Origin: Ferirhizobium litorale
GTDB taxonomy: Bacteria > Pseudomonadota > Alphaproteobacteria > Rhizobiales > Rhizobiaceae
Length of the DNA stretch: 64,000 nt
NCBI GenBank assembly: GCA_030028905.1
Contig: JALDYZ010000004.1
Coordinates: 186,001 to 250,000 of the forward strand
Direction of reading: 5' to 3'
In this document: positions 50,344 through 59,648 of the stretch, piece after piece
Position numbering within the stretch: the first letter of the stretch is position 1
Layout: each line of letters starts with the position of its first letter
Made by a program: the position numbers and the translations under genes
The notes under the pieces: model-generated
The model's database searches: none
Told to the model about the DNA's origin: nothing
The model's input: the letters and a program-made list of their open reading frames with translations, nothing else

Positions 50344-52140
50344 TCAAAATGCGTCTGCCGGCAGCGCCATCATGGTTTCGGCACCGGCTTCAATGCGGGC
50401 CTTGCGCAGCGCCGTCTCCGGCATGATGCGCTCCATATAGAAGCGGGCGGTCAGGAGCTTGTTCCTCAGGTAATCTTCTCGACCGCTCTCCCCGGAAGCA
50501 AGTCCTTCCTGCGCCGATTTGGCCATCCTCGCCCACATATAGCCCAGCACGACGAGGCCGAAGAGGTGCATGTAATCGGTCGAGCCAGCTCCGGCATTGT
50601 CGGGCTTGGCCACGGCATGCTGCATGAACCACATGGTCGAGGCCTGGAGGTCGTTCAGCCCCTTCTTCAGGCCCTTGGTGTAGAAAGACATCTGTTCGTC
50701 GTTGCGGTTTTCCTCGCAGAAGTCGCCGATCTCCTTGAACAGCGCCATGACGGCGCGGCCGCCGTTCAACGCCAGCTTGCGGCCGACGAGGTCGAGAGCC
50801 TGGATGCCGTTGGCGCCCTCGTAGATCATGGCGATACGGGCATCGCGGACATACTGGCTCATGCCGTGCTCCTCGATATAGCCGTGGCCGCCGAAGACCT
50901 GCTGGGCCATGACGGCGTGGTCGAACCCCTTGTCGGTCAGGACCCCCTTGAGGATCGGCGTCATCAGGCCGAGGAGGTCGTCGGCGGCCTGCCGTTCCAC
51001 TTCATCAGCGGAGCGATGGGCAATGTCGGATTGCAGCGCCGTCCAAAGGGTGAAGGCGCGGCCGGCTTCGGTAAAGGCGCGGATGGTCATCAGGGTGCGG
51101 CGGATATCCGGGTGCACGATGATCGGGTCGGCCGGCTTATCGGGCGCCTTGGGTCCCGAAAGCGAGCGCCCTTGGAGGCGCTCAAGGGCATAGGCCACGG
51201 CATTCTGGTAGGCGACCTCGGCGATCGACAGGCCCTGCAGGCCGACGCCGAGGCGGGCCTCGTTCATCATCACGAACATGGCGCTCAGGCCCTTGTTCTC
51301 AGCGCCGATAAGATAGCCGTTCGCTTCGTCATAGTTCATGACGCATGTGGCATTGCCGTGAATGCCCATCTTGTGCTCGATGGCGCCGCAGGTGACACCA
51401 TTGCGAGCGCCGAGCGAACCATCCCCGTTCACAAGGAATTTGGGGACGATGAACAGCGAAATGCCCTTGGTCCCGGCCGGCGCGCCCTCGATGCGGGCAA
51501 GCACCAGGTGAACGATGTTGTCGGTCATGCTGTGCTCGCCGGCCGAGATGAAGATCTTCTGGCCGGAAATCCTGTAGCTGCCGTCGGCCTGCGGCACGGC
51601 CTTGGTGCGCAGCAGGCCGAGGTCGGTGCCGCAATGGGGCTCCGTGAGGTTCATCGTGCCGGACCAGATGCCCTCGATCATCTTCGGCAAATATGTCTTC
51701 TTCTGCTCGTCCGAGCCGTGGACGACGATAGCGGCGATCGCGCCCTGGGTGAGGCCCGGATACATCATCAACGCCATGTTGGCGGACGACATGTACTCGC
51801 CGACTGCGGAGTGAAGGGTATAGGGAAGCCCCTGTCCGCCGAACTCTTCCGGCACGGCGAGCCCGATCCAACCGCCTTGGCAATACTGGTCGTAGCCTTC
51901 CTTGAAGCCCTTCGGTACCGATACCGTACCGTCCTCCTTTCGGATGCAGCCTTCCTGATCACCGGTATGGTTCAAGGGGAAAAGCACCTCTTCGGCAAGC
52001 TTCGCCGCCTCGCTCACAATCGCCTCGATGGTGTCCGGCGTGGCGTCGGAAAAGCCCGGCAGATTGTTGTAGCGCTCGATACCGAGTACGTCGTTCAGGA
52101 TGAAAAGCGTATCGTCTACCGGGGCCTTGTATATCGGCAT
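50344..52140 (-). CDS. Acyl-CoA dehydrogenase with extended C-terminal domain
   Basis: 598-aa FAD-dependent acyl-CoA dehydrogenase, first step of beta-oxidation. N-terminal [21 protein letters not shown] and middle [19 protein letters not shown] (core [14 protein letters not shown]), [20 protein letters not shown] (core [11 protein letters not shown]) are typical of the large class. The active-site segment [42 protein letters not shown] (cores [20 protein letters not shown]) is intact. The extra C-terminal about 120 residues are the acyl-CoA dehydrogenase C-terminal domain. GGAGG lies 9 nt before ATG 52140. It leads the fad operon. Confidence 0.95.
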   Translation of the reverse strand: MPIYKAPVDDTLFILNDVLGIERYNNLPGFSDATPDTIEAIVSEAAKLAEEVLFPLNHTGDQEGCIRKEDGTVSVPKGFKEGYDQYCQGGWIGLAVPEEFGGQGLPYTLHSAVGEYMSSANMALMMYPGLTQGAIAAIVVHGSDEQKKTYLPKMIEGIWSGTMNLTEPHCGTDLGLLRTKAVPQADGSYRISGQKIFISAGEHSMTDNIVHLVLARIEGAPAGTKGISLFIVPKFLVNGDGSLGARNGVTCGAIEHKMGIHGNATCVMNYDEANGYLIGAENKGLSAMFVMMNEARLGVGLQGLSIAEVAYQNAVAYALERLQGRSLSGPKAPDKPADPIIVHPDIRRTLMTIRAFTEAGRAFTLWTALQSDIAHRSADEVERQAADDLLGLMTPILKGVLTDKGFDHAVMAQQVFGGHGYIEEHGMSQYVRDARIAMIYEGANGIQALDLVGRKLALNGGRAVMALFKEIGDFCEENRNDEQMSFYTKGLKKGLNDLQASTMWFMQHAVAKPDNAGAGSTDYMHLFGLVVLGYMWARMAKSAQEGLASGESGREDYLRNKLLTARFYMERIMPETALRKARIEAGAETMMALPADAF

Positions 52141-52205
52141 CGCCCAAATTCCTCCGCAAGAATCGCGCGGGCCGAAGCCCGCCTCACCTGAGCTATATAA
52201 AATAT

Positions 52206-52227
52206 TGACGTTTGCGTAAACGTCAAA
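52206..52227. promoter_or_regulatory. 9-bp inverted-repeat operator at the fad-operon promoter
   Basis: ttgacgttt (52206-52214) and aaacgtcaa (52219-52227) are exact inverted repeats around gcgt. On the minus strand the outer TTGACG can serve as a -35 with TATTTT 16 bp further as -10, so a bound regulator would sit between the promoter elements. The ACGT-core palindrome resembles sites of MerR-type LiuR regulators of acyl-CoA catabolism; this assignment is inferred. Confidence 0.6.
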
Positions 52228-52327
52228 ATGTCAAATCGTCGCGAGAAAATCCTCCGAGTGCCGTTGGCGGGGTGCCTCGGAATGGGGCGAGCCAGAGGGG
52301 GCGTTCGAAAAGCGTTCATCTGCCGCA

Positions 52328-52368
52328 ATGGTTAAAAAACTCAATGCGGTTAACGGGTTATTTACCAT
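52328..52368. promoter_or_regulatory. CtrA-like site cluster upstream of podJ
   Basis: The 444-bp gap 52141-52584 has no gene. It contains atggttaa (52328-52335; TTAACCAT on the minus strand, the rhizobial CtrA half-site), then TTAA-N7-TTTA (52350-52364; one mismatch to TTAA-N7-TTAA), with another tttaccat beside it. podJ genes are cell-cycle regulated in related species, making CtrA control plausible. Confidence 0.4.
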
Positions 52369-52584
52369 GTTCAGTCGATTGTGCCTGCTGAGATGTGGTG
52401 AACCGCGACATTGATTCCCGTGCTTTCGTGCCGCGCGAACCCGCTCTCGCTGGTCAGGCAGGGGAAACATTCAGGTTCAAAGTCCTTACGACCGGCAAAG
52501 AGGCGGACGGTCTTCCGAGAGCACCCGCCTTGAGAAGTGACCATTCGACCCAGGCACCGAGTTCAACCGTCGAGGCGAGCAAAA

Positions 52585-55500
52585 ATGAACGGATCGCGAT
52601 CTACCCCTCCCCGCACTGGTGATCGGTCGTCGTTGGATGCGCTGAGCCGCACCATCGAAGGACTGGAAGCGCGTATCGAGGGACTGATGGCAGGTGGCAC
52701 GCGCGAGCTGCGCCCGCGTCCCTTGCTGCAGCGCGACCCAGGGGCCGATCCTCTGGCGGAAATCCGGCAGCGCCAGCGCGAACTCGAGGCGAACCGCGAA
52801 AGGCTGCGTCCGCACCAGGACCGCGACGATCAAGCGGATTCGCGTGATCGCGCGTTTTTGGCTACGCACGGCGAGACCGGTGCCGCGGCAGAAATTTACC
52901 ATCCCGTGTCTCCCACGTTCGCTCGGCCGTTGTCTGCGACTGATCCGGCGTTGCAGGACATCGCCCGTTCATTGATCGGCCTGCGGCAGGAACTGAAGCA
53001 GGACATTTCCGAGAGTCTCAACCGCGAGATCGAGGCACTGCGTTTCGAAATCCGCGCTATCAAGGAAAGCGCCCCGTCTATCCACGTTGCCGATGGCATC
53101 CGCGACGATCTCGCTCGTCTCGCCGACGGTATCGACCGCATCGGCCAGCAGAGTGCCCCCGCCGAAGCCGAGGGCTTGCGCACCGAGTTCGACGAACTGC
53201 GCTCGCTTATGGACGGACTCGCCCGCGAAGAGTCCGTGCAGCGGATGGAAACCCGCTGGACCGGCGTGGAAGACAAGCTGCGCACCTTCAATCCGGCAGA
53301 CATCCAGGAAGACCTCCTCTCGCTTGCCTACCGGCTGGACGACATCAAGTCGCACCTCGGCGATCTCGCCGCAAACCCGACACATCATGCGCTTGACGAC
53401 AAGTTGCTGTCGATTGCGGGCGCATTGGAACAGATCGGTGATCGTCTGCAACCGGACGACCGGGCCATGGCGGAACAGTTTGCCGGTCTCGACATCCGGC
53501 TCGACGAGATCAGCCGCGCGATCGCCGCCGGCGGTCGCAACGCGCAGGATCAAGGGCTGCTGCAGCGGCTCGAATCCCGCATCGCCAATCTTGCCGAACA
53601 GCTCGACGTCATCGGCCAGGAAACCGCGACACAACGCGATCCTTCGCTGGAACTCGCAAGCCGCATCGAGGCCCTGACCCAGCGCGTTGCCGAGATCGGC
53701 AACCAGCAAGCGGCAAGTGGCCTGGACGAACGCCTCGAGCAGTTGTCACTGCTGATGGAACGCTCCAGCCGCGCGACGCCCGCGCCCGAACTCACCGGCT
53801 ATCTCGCCGACATCTCGCGAAAGATCGACGCGCTGGACCAGGGCTCGGTGAATGACCGCCTGGCCGAGCGGCTGGAGATGCTGGCCCGTCGCATCGAGGA
53901 CATGGAACTGCGCTCGCCAGCTGCCGTAGTGGAAGACGCCGCATTCTTGCGCCTCGAGGAACGGCTTTGCGATATTGCCGCCCGTCTCGACGAAACAGCA
54001 AACGCGCCGCAGGACGACCAACGGACCCTGCGGGGCCTCGAAGAACAGATTGCCAATCTTTCAGCCTTGCTCAGCGAGCCGCGCGTCGAGATCACGGGGT
54101 CTTCGGCCGGGTTCGAGGACCGCGTCGCCGCGCTCGAGGATTATATCGCCACGAACGACGAATACATCATCGAGGCGGCCCGCCAGGCCGCCGAAGCGGT
54201 GATGGAGGCCTACTCGCGCAAAGGAGTGGCGGCGGGCCAACCGGGTAGCGCGGACATGTCGGCACTGGCCGCCCTCGCCGAGAATCTTCGCCATCTCGAG
54301 GATCTCGGGCGAAGCTCCGAGGAGCGTACGCACCGCACCTTCGAGGCGTTGCACGAGACGCTTGTGCAGATTGCCGCGCGGCTCGACCAGATCGACAGCC
54401 GTGGTACGCCGCAAGTCGACGAAGAGATTCACGTCGAGCGGGAAACCGACACCCGCGAAACAGCGCGTTCGGCCCATACGCCGTCGCAGCCCGCCCTTGC
54501 CGACGCCGTCGACACCTTTGCCTTCAAGAGCGTGGAAATGGCCGCCTATCCACCACGCCAAGATATTGCCCACGCGAACGCCGGCTCGGCGCCGATCATC
54601 CGAACCGTCGAGCCGACGGGCGACGATGACGCGACAACACTGGCAAACGTTGTGGCCAACGAGGTGAAGGCGAAGATCGAAGAACAGCAATCGGCGCGAA
54701 ACAATGGGCTTCTTTCCGGCGTGAAGCGCAAACTGCTGGGCGGACGCAGGACAGTGCCTACGGCCGCGCCCGAGCGCGCCGTCGTCGATCCGACGCCACC
54801 GATCGATCCCGTGGAGATGCTCCCCGTCGAGGAGGACAACCAACTCCTCGAGCCCGGATCCGGTGCGCCCGACATCAAGAAGATCCTCGAGCGCGTTCGC
54901 GCCAGCCAGAACAGCCAGCGGACCGACAAGGCCGACTATATCGCCGCTGCCCGCCGTGCTGCCCAGGCCGCAGCGCAGGAAGTCGACCAGATGCAGCGCC
55001 TTTCGCCGGGTGGCGGCGATCGCGGCATTGGCAAGTCGTCGGCATTTTCACGCCATCGCCGCCCGATCCTGATGGCGATCGGCGCCGTGCTGCTGGCGAT
55101 GATGTCATTGCCGCTGGTCAACACGCTGACGCGGGGCGAAAAATCCCCTGCCGCCATTGACGGGGCGGCTATCGGGACTGCTCCGAATCCGGTTTTGAAA
55201 TCGGAACCGGCGCCGGTGGTCTCTGCCGAAACAGTTGCCAAGACCGAACCCGACCGGGTTGCCGAACGGGCCGCGAGCGCAAGTGCATCGGACGGCGACG
55301 GCGCCGAAACGAGGCCGGCGGCTGCCACCCAACCTGCTGAGGCGAAGGCAAGCGCCAGCACGGCTGCACCTGCCTCATCATCCGCCGTAACAAGCGCGCC
55401 TGCGCTCGAGGCCAACCTGGCGACCACGGCGACGGCCGCCGAAATCGAGGTTCCGGCACGTATCGGGCCGCAATCGCTTGCCGAGGCAGCGCGCCACGGC

Positions 55501-56298
55501 GATCCGCTGGCGCTGTTCGAGATCGCTGCCCGCTACACGGAAGGCCGAGACGTCGAAACCAACCTTTCGGAAGCGGCGGCGTGGTACAAGCTGGCCGCGG
55601 ATCGCGGCTTCGCGCCGGCGCAATATCGTCTGGCAAATCTTTACGAAAAGGGTACTGGCGTCGCCCGCGACTTCGACAAGGCACGCGAGTACTACACCCA
55701 GGCCGCCGAACGAGGAAATTCCAGCGCCATGCACAACCTGGCAGTGCTCTACGCCAGCGGCAATGCGGGCACGCCGAACTTCGACGATGCGGTCCGCTGG
55801 TTTACTGCAGCAGCCGAGCACGGCGTCGTCGACAGCCAGTTCAATCTCGCGATCCTTTATGCCCGCGGCAACGGCGTGAAAGTCGACCTCGAAGAGTCCT
55901 ACAAGTGGTTCTCGATCGCTGCCAACGGCGGCGACAAGGACGCTGCCGAAAAGCGCGACGAAGTGGCAAAGGCCATGCGCCCGGAGCAGATCGAGCGTGC
56001 CCGCGCCAACGTCTCCTCGTGGCGTGCCAAACCGGTCGATGCGGATGCCAACGCCGCCGTCATGCCCGACGAGTGGGCTGGCAAGGGCAGCAATACGGCG
56101 TCCATCGATATGAAGAAGGCGATCCGCAATATCCAGGCGATCCTCAACAACAACGGCTTCGACGCTGGTCAGCCGGATGGCGAAATGGGGACCAGGACGG
56201 TAGCGGCGATCAAGGCCTTCCAGTCATCGATCGGCCAGCAGCCCACCGGCAGGGTCAACGACCAACTCGTGCGCGAGCTTCTTGTCCGCAAAAAGTGA
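52585..56298 (+). CDS. podJ: PodJ-type polar localisation protein (coiled coil, TM, Sel1 repeats, peptidoglycan-binding)
   Basis: 1237-aa polarity protein. The cytosolic part (about residues 1-820) is dominated by coiled coil, with repeated 'DRLAERLE' and 'LEERLCDIAARLDE' type heptads. One membrane helix is near 822-845 (RPILMAIGAVLLAMMSLPLV). A low-complexity Ala/Ser/Thr linker leads to periplasmic Sel1 repeats (about 970-1130; EAAAWYKLAADRGFAPAQY, ARDFDKAREYYTQAAERG, FDDAVRWFTAAAEHGVVDSQ). A C-terminal PG_binding_1 domain follows (about 1175-1235; NGFDAGQPDGEMGTRTVAAI core). This is the architecture of PodJ, which organises the old pole and division site. ATG 52585 follows GAGGCGAG. Confidence 0.9.
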   Translation: MNGSRSTPPRTGDRSSLDALSRTIEGLEARIEGLMAGGTRELRPRPLLQRDPGADPLAEIRQRQRELEANRERLRPHQDRDDQADSRDRAFLATHGETGAAAEIYHPVSPTFARPLSATDPALQDIARSLIGLRQELKQDISESLNREIEALRFEIRAIKESAPSIHVADGIRDDLARLADGIDRIGQQSAPAEAEGLRTEFDELRSLMDGLAREESVQRMETRWTGVEDKLRTFNPADIQEDLLSLAYRLDDIKSHLGDLAANPTHHALDDKLLSIAGALEQIGDRLQPDDRAMAEQFAGLDIRLDEISRAIAAGGRNAQDQGLLQRLESRIANLAEQLDVIGQETATQRDPSLELASRIEALTQRVAEIGNQQAASGLDERLEQLSLLMERSSRATPAPELTGYLADISRKIDALDQGSVNDRLAERLEMLARRIEDMELRSPAAVVEDAAFLRLEERLCDIAARLDETANAPQDDQRTLRGLEEQIANLSALLSEPRVEITGSSAGFEDRVAALEDYIATNDEYIIEAARQAAEAVMEAYSRKGVAAGQPGSADMSALAALAENLRHLEDLGRSSEERTHRTFEALHETLVQIAARLDQIDSRGTPQVDEEIHVERETDTRETARSAHTPSQPALADAVDTFAFKSVEMAAYPPRQDIAHANAGSAPIIRTVEPTGDDDATTLANVVANEVKAKIEEQQSARNNGLLSGVKRKLLGGRRTVPTAAPERAVVDPTPPIDPVEMLPVEEDNQLLEPGSGAPDIKKILERVRASQNSQRTDKADYIAAARRAAQAAAQEVDQMQRLSPGGGDRGIGKSSAFSRHRRPILMAIGAVLLAMMSLPLVNTLTRGEKSPAAIDGAAIGTAPNPVLKSEPAPVVSAETVAKTEPDRVAERAASASASDGDGAETRPAAATQPAEAKASASTAAPASSSAVTSAPALEANLATTATAAEIEVPARIGPQSLAEAARHGDPLALFEIAARYTEGRDVETNLSEAAAWYKLAADRGFAPAQYRLANLYEKGTGVARDFDKAREYYTQAAERGNSSAMHNLAVLYASGNAGTPNFDDAVRWFTAAAEHGVVDSQFNLAILYARGNGVKVDLEESYKWFSIAANGGDKDAAEKRDEVAKAMRPEQIERARANVSSWRAKPVDADANAAVMPDEWAGKGSNTASIDMKKAIRNIQAILNNNGFDAGQPDGEMGTRTVAAIKAFQSSIGQQPTGRVNDQLVRELLVRKK

Positions 56299-56540
56299 GG
56301 CAAGCCGTCGCAGAGGCAAAAAATGATGGCCAACCGAGCGGCGATGAATTGACTCCTCGCGCAGGCGGGCGCATGAGAAGATTGCAATCGAGCCATGGCG
56401 CATGACCATGATTTGACTTGCGTTTCTCCTCCCTCCATGTGGGATACGGAATACCGCGGGCCCGCAACCCGCTTCGAAACCGAATTGGCTACTGGTCTGC
56501 CCGTCCGGCCCGACGGGCATTTGCTGTATTGAGGTCCGGC

Positions 56541-57464
56541 GTGACAATTTACCTGCCGATCGCGGAATTGTCGGTGAACATCTTCATCATCCTCGGCATG
56601 GGCGCGGCCGTGGGTTTTCTGTCCGGGATGTTCGGCGTGGGCGGCGGTTTCCTGATCACCCCGCTACTGATCTTTTACAACATTCCGCCGGTGGTCGCCG
56701 TCGCGACCGGAGCAAACCAGGTTGTCGCGTCGTCCATTTCCGGTGCTATTACCCATTTCCGACGCGGATCACTCGACATCAAGCTGGGGACGATGCTGCT
56801 TATCGGCGGTCTTGCGGGCGCGACGGTGGGGATATGGATCTTCTCGCTCCTGCGCAGCATGGGCCAGCTCGATCTGCTGATCTCGCTCCTTTACGTCATC
56901 TTCCTCGGCTCCGTCGGCGGGCTGATGCTTTGGGAGAGCCTGAACGCGATGCGGCGCGCCGCGCGCAATGAAGCGGTAGCCTTGAAGAAGCCGGGCCAGC
57001 ACAACTGGGTCCATCGCCTGCCGATGAAGATGCGCTTCAAGAAGTCGAAGATCTACCTCAGCGTGATCCCGATCATTGCTCTGGGGTTTGCGATCGGCAT
57101 TCTGACATCGGTCATGGGTGTCGGCGGCGGCTTCATCATGGTGCCGGCGATGATCTACCTGTTGCGCATTCCGACCAACGTGGTCGTCGGGACATCGCTG
57201 TTCCAGATCATCTTCGTGACCGCCTACACCACCGTCATCCAGGCTACGACCAACTATTCCGTCGATATCGTGCTTGCCTTCATCCTCATGGCCGCGGGTG
57301 TCATCGGCGCGCAATACGGCGTCCGGGTCGGCCAGCGGCTGCGCGGCGAACAACTGCGCGCCCTGCTCGGTCTGCTGGTGCTTGCCGTGGGCATTCGCCT
57401 TGCCGTGGCGCTCGTGGTGACTCCTTCCGACCTCTACTCCGTCGTCGTTGGAGGCATGGGCTGA
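56541..57464 (+). CDS. TauE/SafE family membrane transporter (sulfite exporter-like)
   Basis: 307-aa protein with about eight membrane helices and two internal TSUP repeats. The first is VGFLSGMFGVGGGFLITPLLIF (core LSGMFGVGGGFLITP), the second SVMGVGGGFIMVPAMIYLL. The family exports sulfite, sulfoacetate or other anions. GTG 56541 is chosen with GAGGT 8 nt upstream; upstream in-frame sequence to 56418 is not family-like. Its TGA overlaps the next ATG by one base (57464), indicating a fixed pair with the TIGR02186 protein. Confidence 0.9.
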   Translation: MTIYLPIAELSVNIFIILGMGAAVGFLSGMFGVGGGFLITPLLIFYNIPPVVAVATGANQVVASSISGAITHFRRGSLDIKLGTMLLIGGLAGATVGIWIFSLLRSMGQLDLLISLLYVIFLGSVGGLMLWESLNAMRRAARNEAVALKKPGQHNWVHRLPMKMRFKKSKIYLSVIPIIALGFAIGILTSVMGVGGGFIMVPAMIYLLRIPTNVVVGTSLFQIIFVTAYTTVIQATTNYSVDIVLAFILMAAGVIGAQYGVRVGQRLRGEQLRALLGLLVLAVGIRLAVALVVTPSDLYSVVVGGMG

Positions 57465-58261
57465 TGCGCCGCTTCCTTCACCTGCTTGCAATTGTCCTTT
57501 GCCTCTCTACCCCTGCGCTCGCGCAAATACCGCTCGGACCGGCGCAAGGCGACAAGGAGAGCCTGCAGATCGGCGCCTCCACCCACGAAATTGCCATCAC
57601 TTCTGATTTCCGTGGCGCCGACCTCACCATCTTCGGCTCGGTCGACAATGCCGACCAACTGCTGCTGGCGATTGGCCAGTACGACATCGTCGTGACTTTG
57701 GAAGGGCCGAAATCGGATGCCACGGTGCGCAGGAAAGAGAGGCTGTTCGGAATCTGGGTCAATCGCCGCTCCATGACCTTCGAGCAGGTTCCGCGATCCT
57801 ATTCGCTGTCGAGCACGAGGGCGGTCGATACGATCGCCACGCCCGAAGAATTGAACGACCTTGCGATCGGCATCGACCATATGCGGTTGGTTCCTATCGG
57901 CTACATCGGCGACGGCAGCAGTCTCGGTGAATTTCGCCAGGCCTTTCGCCAGTCGATGCAGTCGAGCGGCCTCTACCAGCGCGATCCGAGTGGCGTACGA
58001 TTCGTCAGCCCTACCCTGTTCCGGGCCTCGCTGAGGCTGCCGGCCAATATTCCGCACGGAGTCCATACGGTTCGCGCCATGCTGTTCAAGAGCGGCGAAT
58101 TCGTGACCGAAAAGGACCTGAAGCTGCGCGTCATCAAGACCGGCATCGAACAGACGATCACCGACGCCGCCCATGAGCAGCCGGTCTACTACGGCTTCTT
58201 CGCCGTGTTGCTGGCGGTGATCACCGGCTGGTCGGCAAGTGTCTTGTTCCGCAAGGATTGA
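57464..58261 (+). CDS. TIGR02186 family protein, exported and C-terminally membrane-anchored
   Basis: 265-aa protein with a signal peptide (RRFLHLLAIVLCLSTPALA) and a C-terminal membrane helix (YYGFFAVLLAVITGWSASVLF). The periplasmic domain is beta-rich (FRGADLTIFGSVDNAD, VTLEGPKSDATVRRKERLFGIWVN core, GVRFVSPTLFRASLRLPANIPHGVH). It matches the alphaproteobacterial family TIGR02186, which is regularly encoded with TauE/SafE transporters and has no known biochemical role. It is translationally coupled with the transporter gene, so it is probably an accessory subunit. Confidence 0.88.
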   Translation: MRRFLHLLAIVLCLSTPALAQIPLGPAQGDKESLQIGASTHEIAITSDFRGADLTIFGSVDNADQLLLAIGQYDIVVTLEGPKSDATVRRKERLFGIWVNRRSMTFEQVPRSYSLSSTRAVDTIATPEELNDLAIGIDHMRLVPIGYIGDGSSLGEFRQAFRQSMQSSGLYQRDPSGVRFVSPTLFRASLRLPANIPHGVHTVRAMLFKSGEFVTEKDLKLRVIKTGIEQTITDAAHEQPVYYGFFAVLLAVITGWSASVLFRKD

Positions 58262-58440
58262 ATAGCGCTTCAGAAGCACCGTTTCCGTTTGCGCGCCGAA
58301 TGTCCGGAATCGGCAGGGCGGCCCTGCGCTACGGCCGCCTGAGGCGATTTGGTTGTCTGCTGCCGAGCGCTTGATCCTGGTCAATGCATGGTCGCTTCTT
58401 CGGCCCTATTCATTGGGGAAACCGAAGGAGGAAAAGCAGC

Positions 58441-58878
58441 ATGTTCAGAAACATACTCGTACCGACCGATGGATCCCCGCTCTCGGCAATGGCGGTCGAC
58501 AAGGCGCTTGCCTTCGCCAAGGAAACCGGCGCGAAAGTCACCCTGCTGATGGATATCGAGCCATATCACATTCTCTCCGCCGATGCCGAACAACTGGCCA
58601 GCACCCGCGAGGAATACGAACAGCAGGCAAAGGCGTTTGCCGCCCAACATCTAGCTCGAGTGAAGGACAAGGCCGCCACGATGGGCGTCGCGTGCGAAAG
58701 CGAGCATTTCGTCAGTGGCGAACCCTACCGCAGCATCATCGATACGGCGACGAAAAAGGGCTGCGACCTCATCGCCATGGCCTCGCATGGCAGGCGGGGC
58801 ATCAGCGCGCTGGTGCTCGGCAGCGTGACGACCAAGGTACTGACGCATTCGACGATACCGGTGCTCGTTTATCGGTGA
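58441..58878 (+). CDS. Universal stress protein (ATP-binding type)
   Basis: 145-aa single-domain UspA protein. FRNILVPTDGSPLSAMAVDKAL at the N-terminus and the nucleotide-binding GRRGISALVLGSVT (G-2x-G-9x-G-S) near residue 120 are intact, unlike in the larger Usp at 5.6 kb. AGGAGG lies 10 nt before ATG 58441. It is monocistronic, and I see no copy of the usp/crcB promoter element upstream of it. Confidence 0.94.
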   Translation: MFRNILVPTDGSPLSAMAVDKALAFAKETGAKVTLLMDIEPYHILSADAEQLASTREEYEQQAKAFAAQHLARVKDKAATMGVACESEHFVSGEPYRSIIDTATKKGCDLIAMASHGRRGISALVLGSVTTKVLTHSTIPVLVYR

Positions 58879-58891
58879 ACTTTCGAGTGCA

Positions 58892-59623
58892 TCAGCCCAA
58901 CAGATTGGCGAAGCGCACCGAATAGATCCGGTCTCGCCCCATCAGATGGGCGACCAGGGCCGAACTGTCGAAGAGACCCGCCATCGCCCGATGGCGAAGG
59001 TCCAGTCCGCCCGTCATCACTCCGAAAGCCGGCATCAGGAGCCGGATGCCGTCGGTGGCAAAGCAGGGCCGGCGCACCGATTTTTCGCGCCGGCGGACGG
59101 TTGCAGCCGGATGCAGGTGACCGGCAATCTCGCCCTTCTGCGGGCCCAGCTTCGGCTCGTGTCGGAAGACGAGACCATCGAGGTAGACCTCATCGGTCGA
59201 GCGCCCCGGAAGGTCCACCGCGCCATCCGGATCATGGTTGCCGTTGATCCAGATCCATTCGCGGCCTTGAGCGAGCGTACCGAGCTGTGCCCTGAAATGT
59301 TCGGGCAGGTGCAAGGATCCGGTGCGATCGTGGAAATTGTCTCCAAGGCTGACGACGATGCGCGGGTCGTAGCGGGCGATCACGGCGGAAAGGATGTTGA
59401 GGGTCGCCTGCGTGTCATAAGGAGGAAGCAGCAGGCCTCGCCTTGCGAAGGCCGCGCCCTTCTCCAGATGCAGGTCGGAGACGACAAGTACCCCCGCGTC
59501 CGGAAGGTAAAGCCCGCCCAGAGGGTCGCAGACAGCGGCGACGCCGTTGACGACGATCTCCACTCCGGCTGCTCTTCTGTGCGGATCCTTGTTCATGGCG
59601 AGCGCCAGTCGATTCATCGGCAT
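58892..59623 (-). CDS. pdeM: Ligase-associated DNA damage response endonuclease PdeM
   Basis: 243-aa calcineurin-like metallophosphoesterase. Metal motifs are complete: VVSDLHLEKG, VVSLGDNFHD, WINGNHD and GEIAGHLHP. PdeM belongs to a DNA-repair gene set with an Lhr-type helicase and often an ATP-dependent ligase and exonuclease. Here it lies 25 bp downstream of the helicase gene on the same strand. Two in-frame starts (59623 and 59617) are possible. Confidence 0.92.
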   Translation of the reverse strand: MPMNRLALAMNKDPHRRAAGVEIVVNGVAAVCDPLGGLYLPDAGVLVVSDLHLEKGAAFARRGLLLPPYDTQATLNILSAVIARYDPRIVVSLGDNFHDRTGSLHLPEHFRAQLGTLAQGREWIWINGNHDPDGAVDLPGRSTDEVYLDGLVFRHEPKLGPQKGEIAGHLHPAATVRRREKSVRRPCFATDGIRLLMPAFGVMTGGLDLRHRAMAGLFDSSALVAHLMGRDRIYSVRFANLLG

Positions 59624-59648
59624 TCCGGCATTTCATCCTTTATTCCGT

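Noticed and set aside
50566-52191. A 541-codon open frame antisense to the acyl-CoA dehydrogenase
   Set aside because: A shadow of the real gene; composition is typical of antisense translation.
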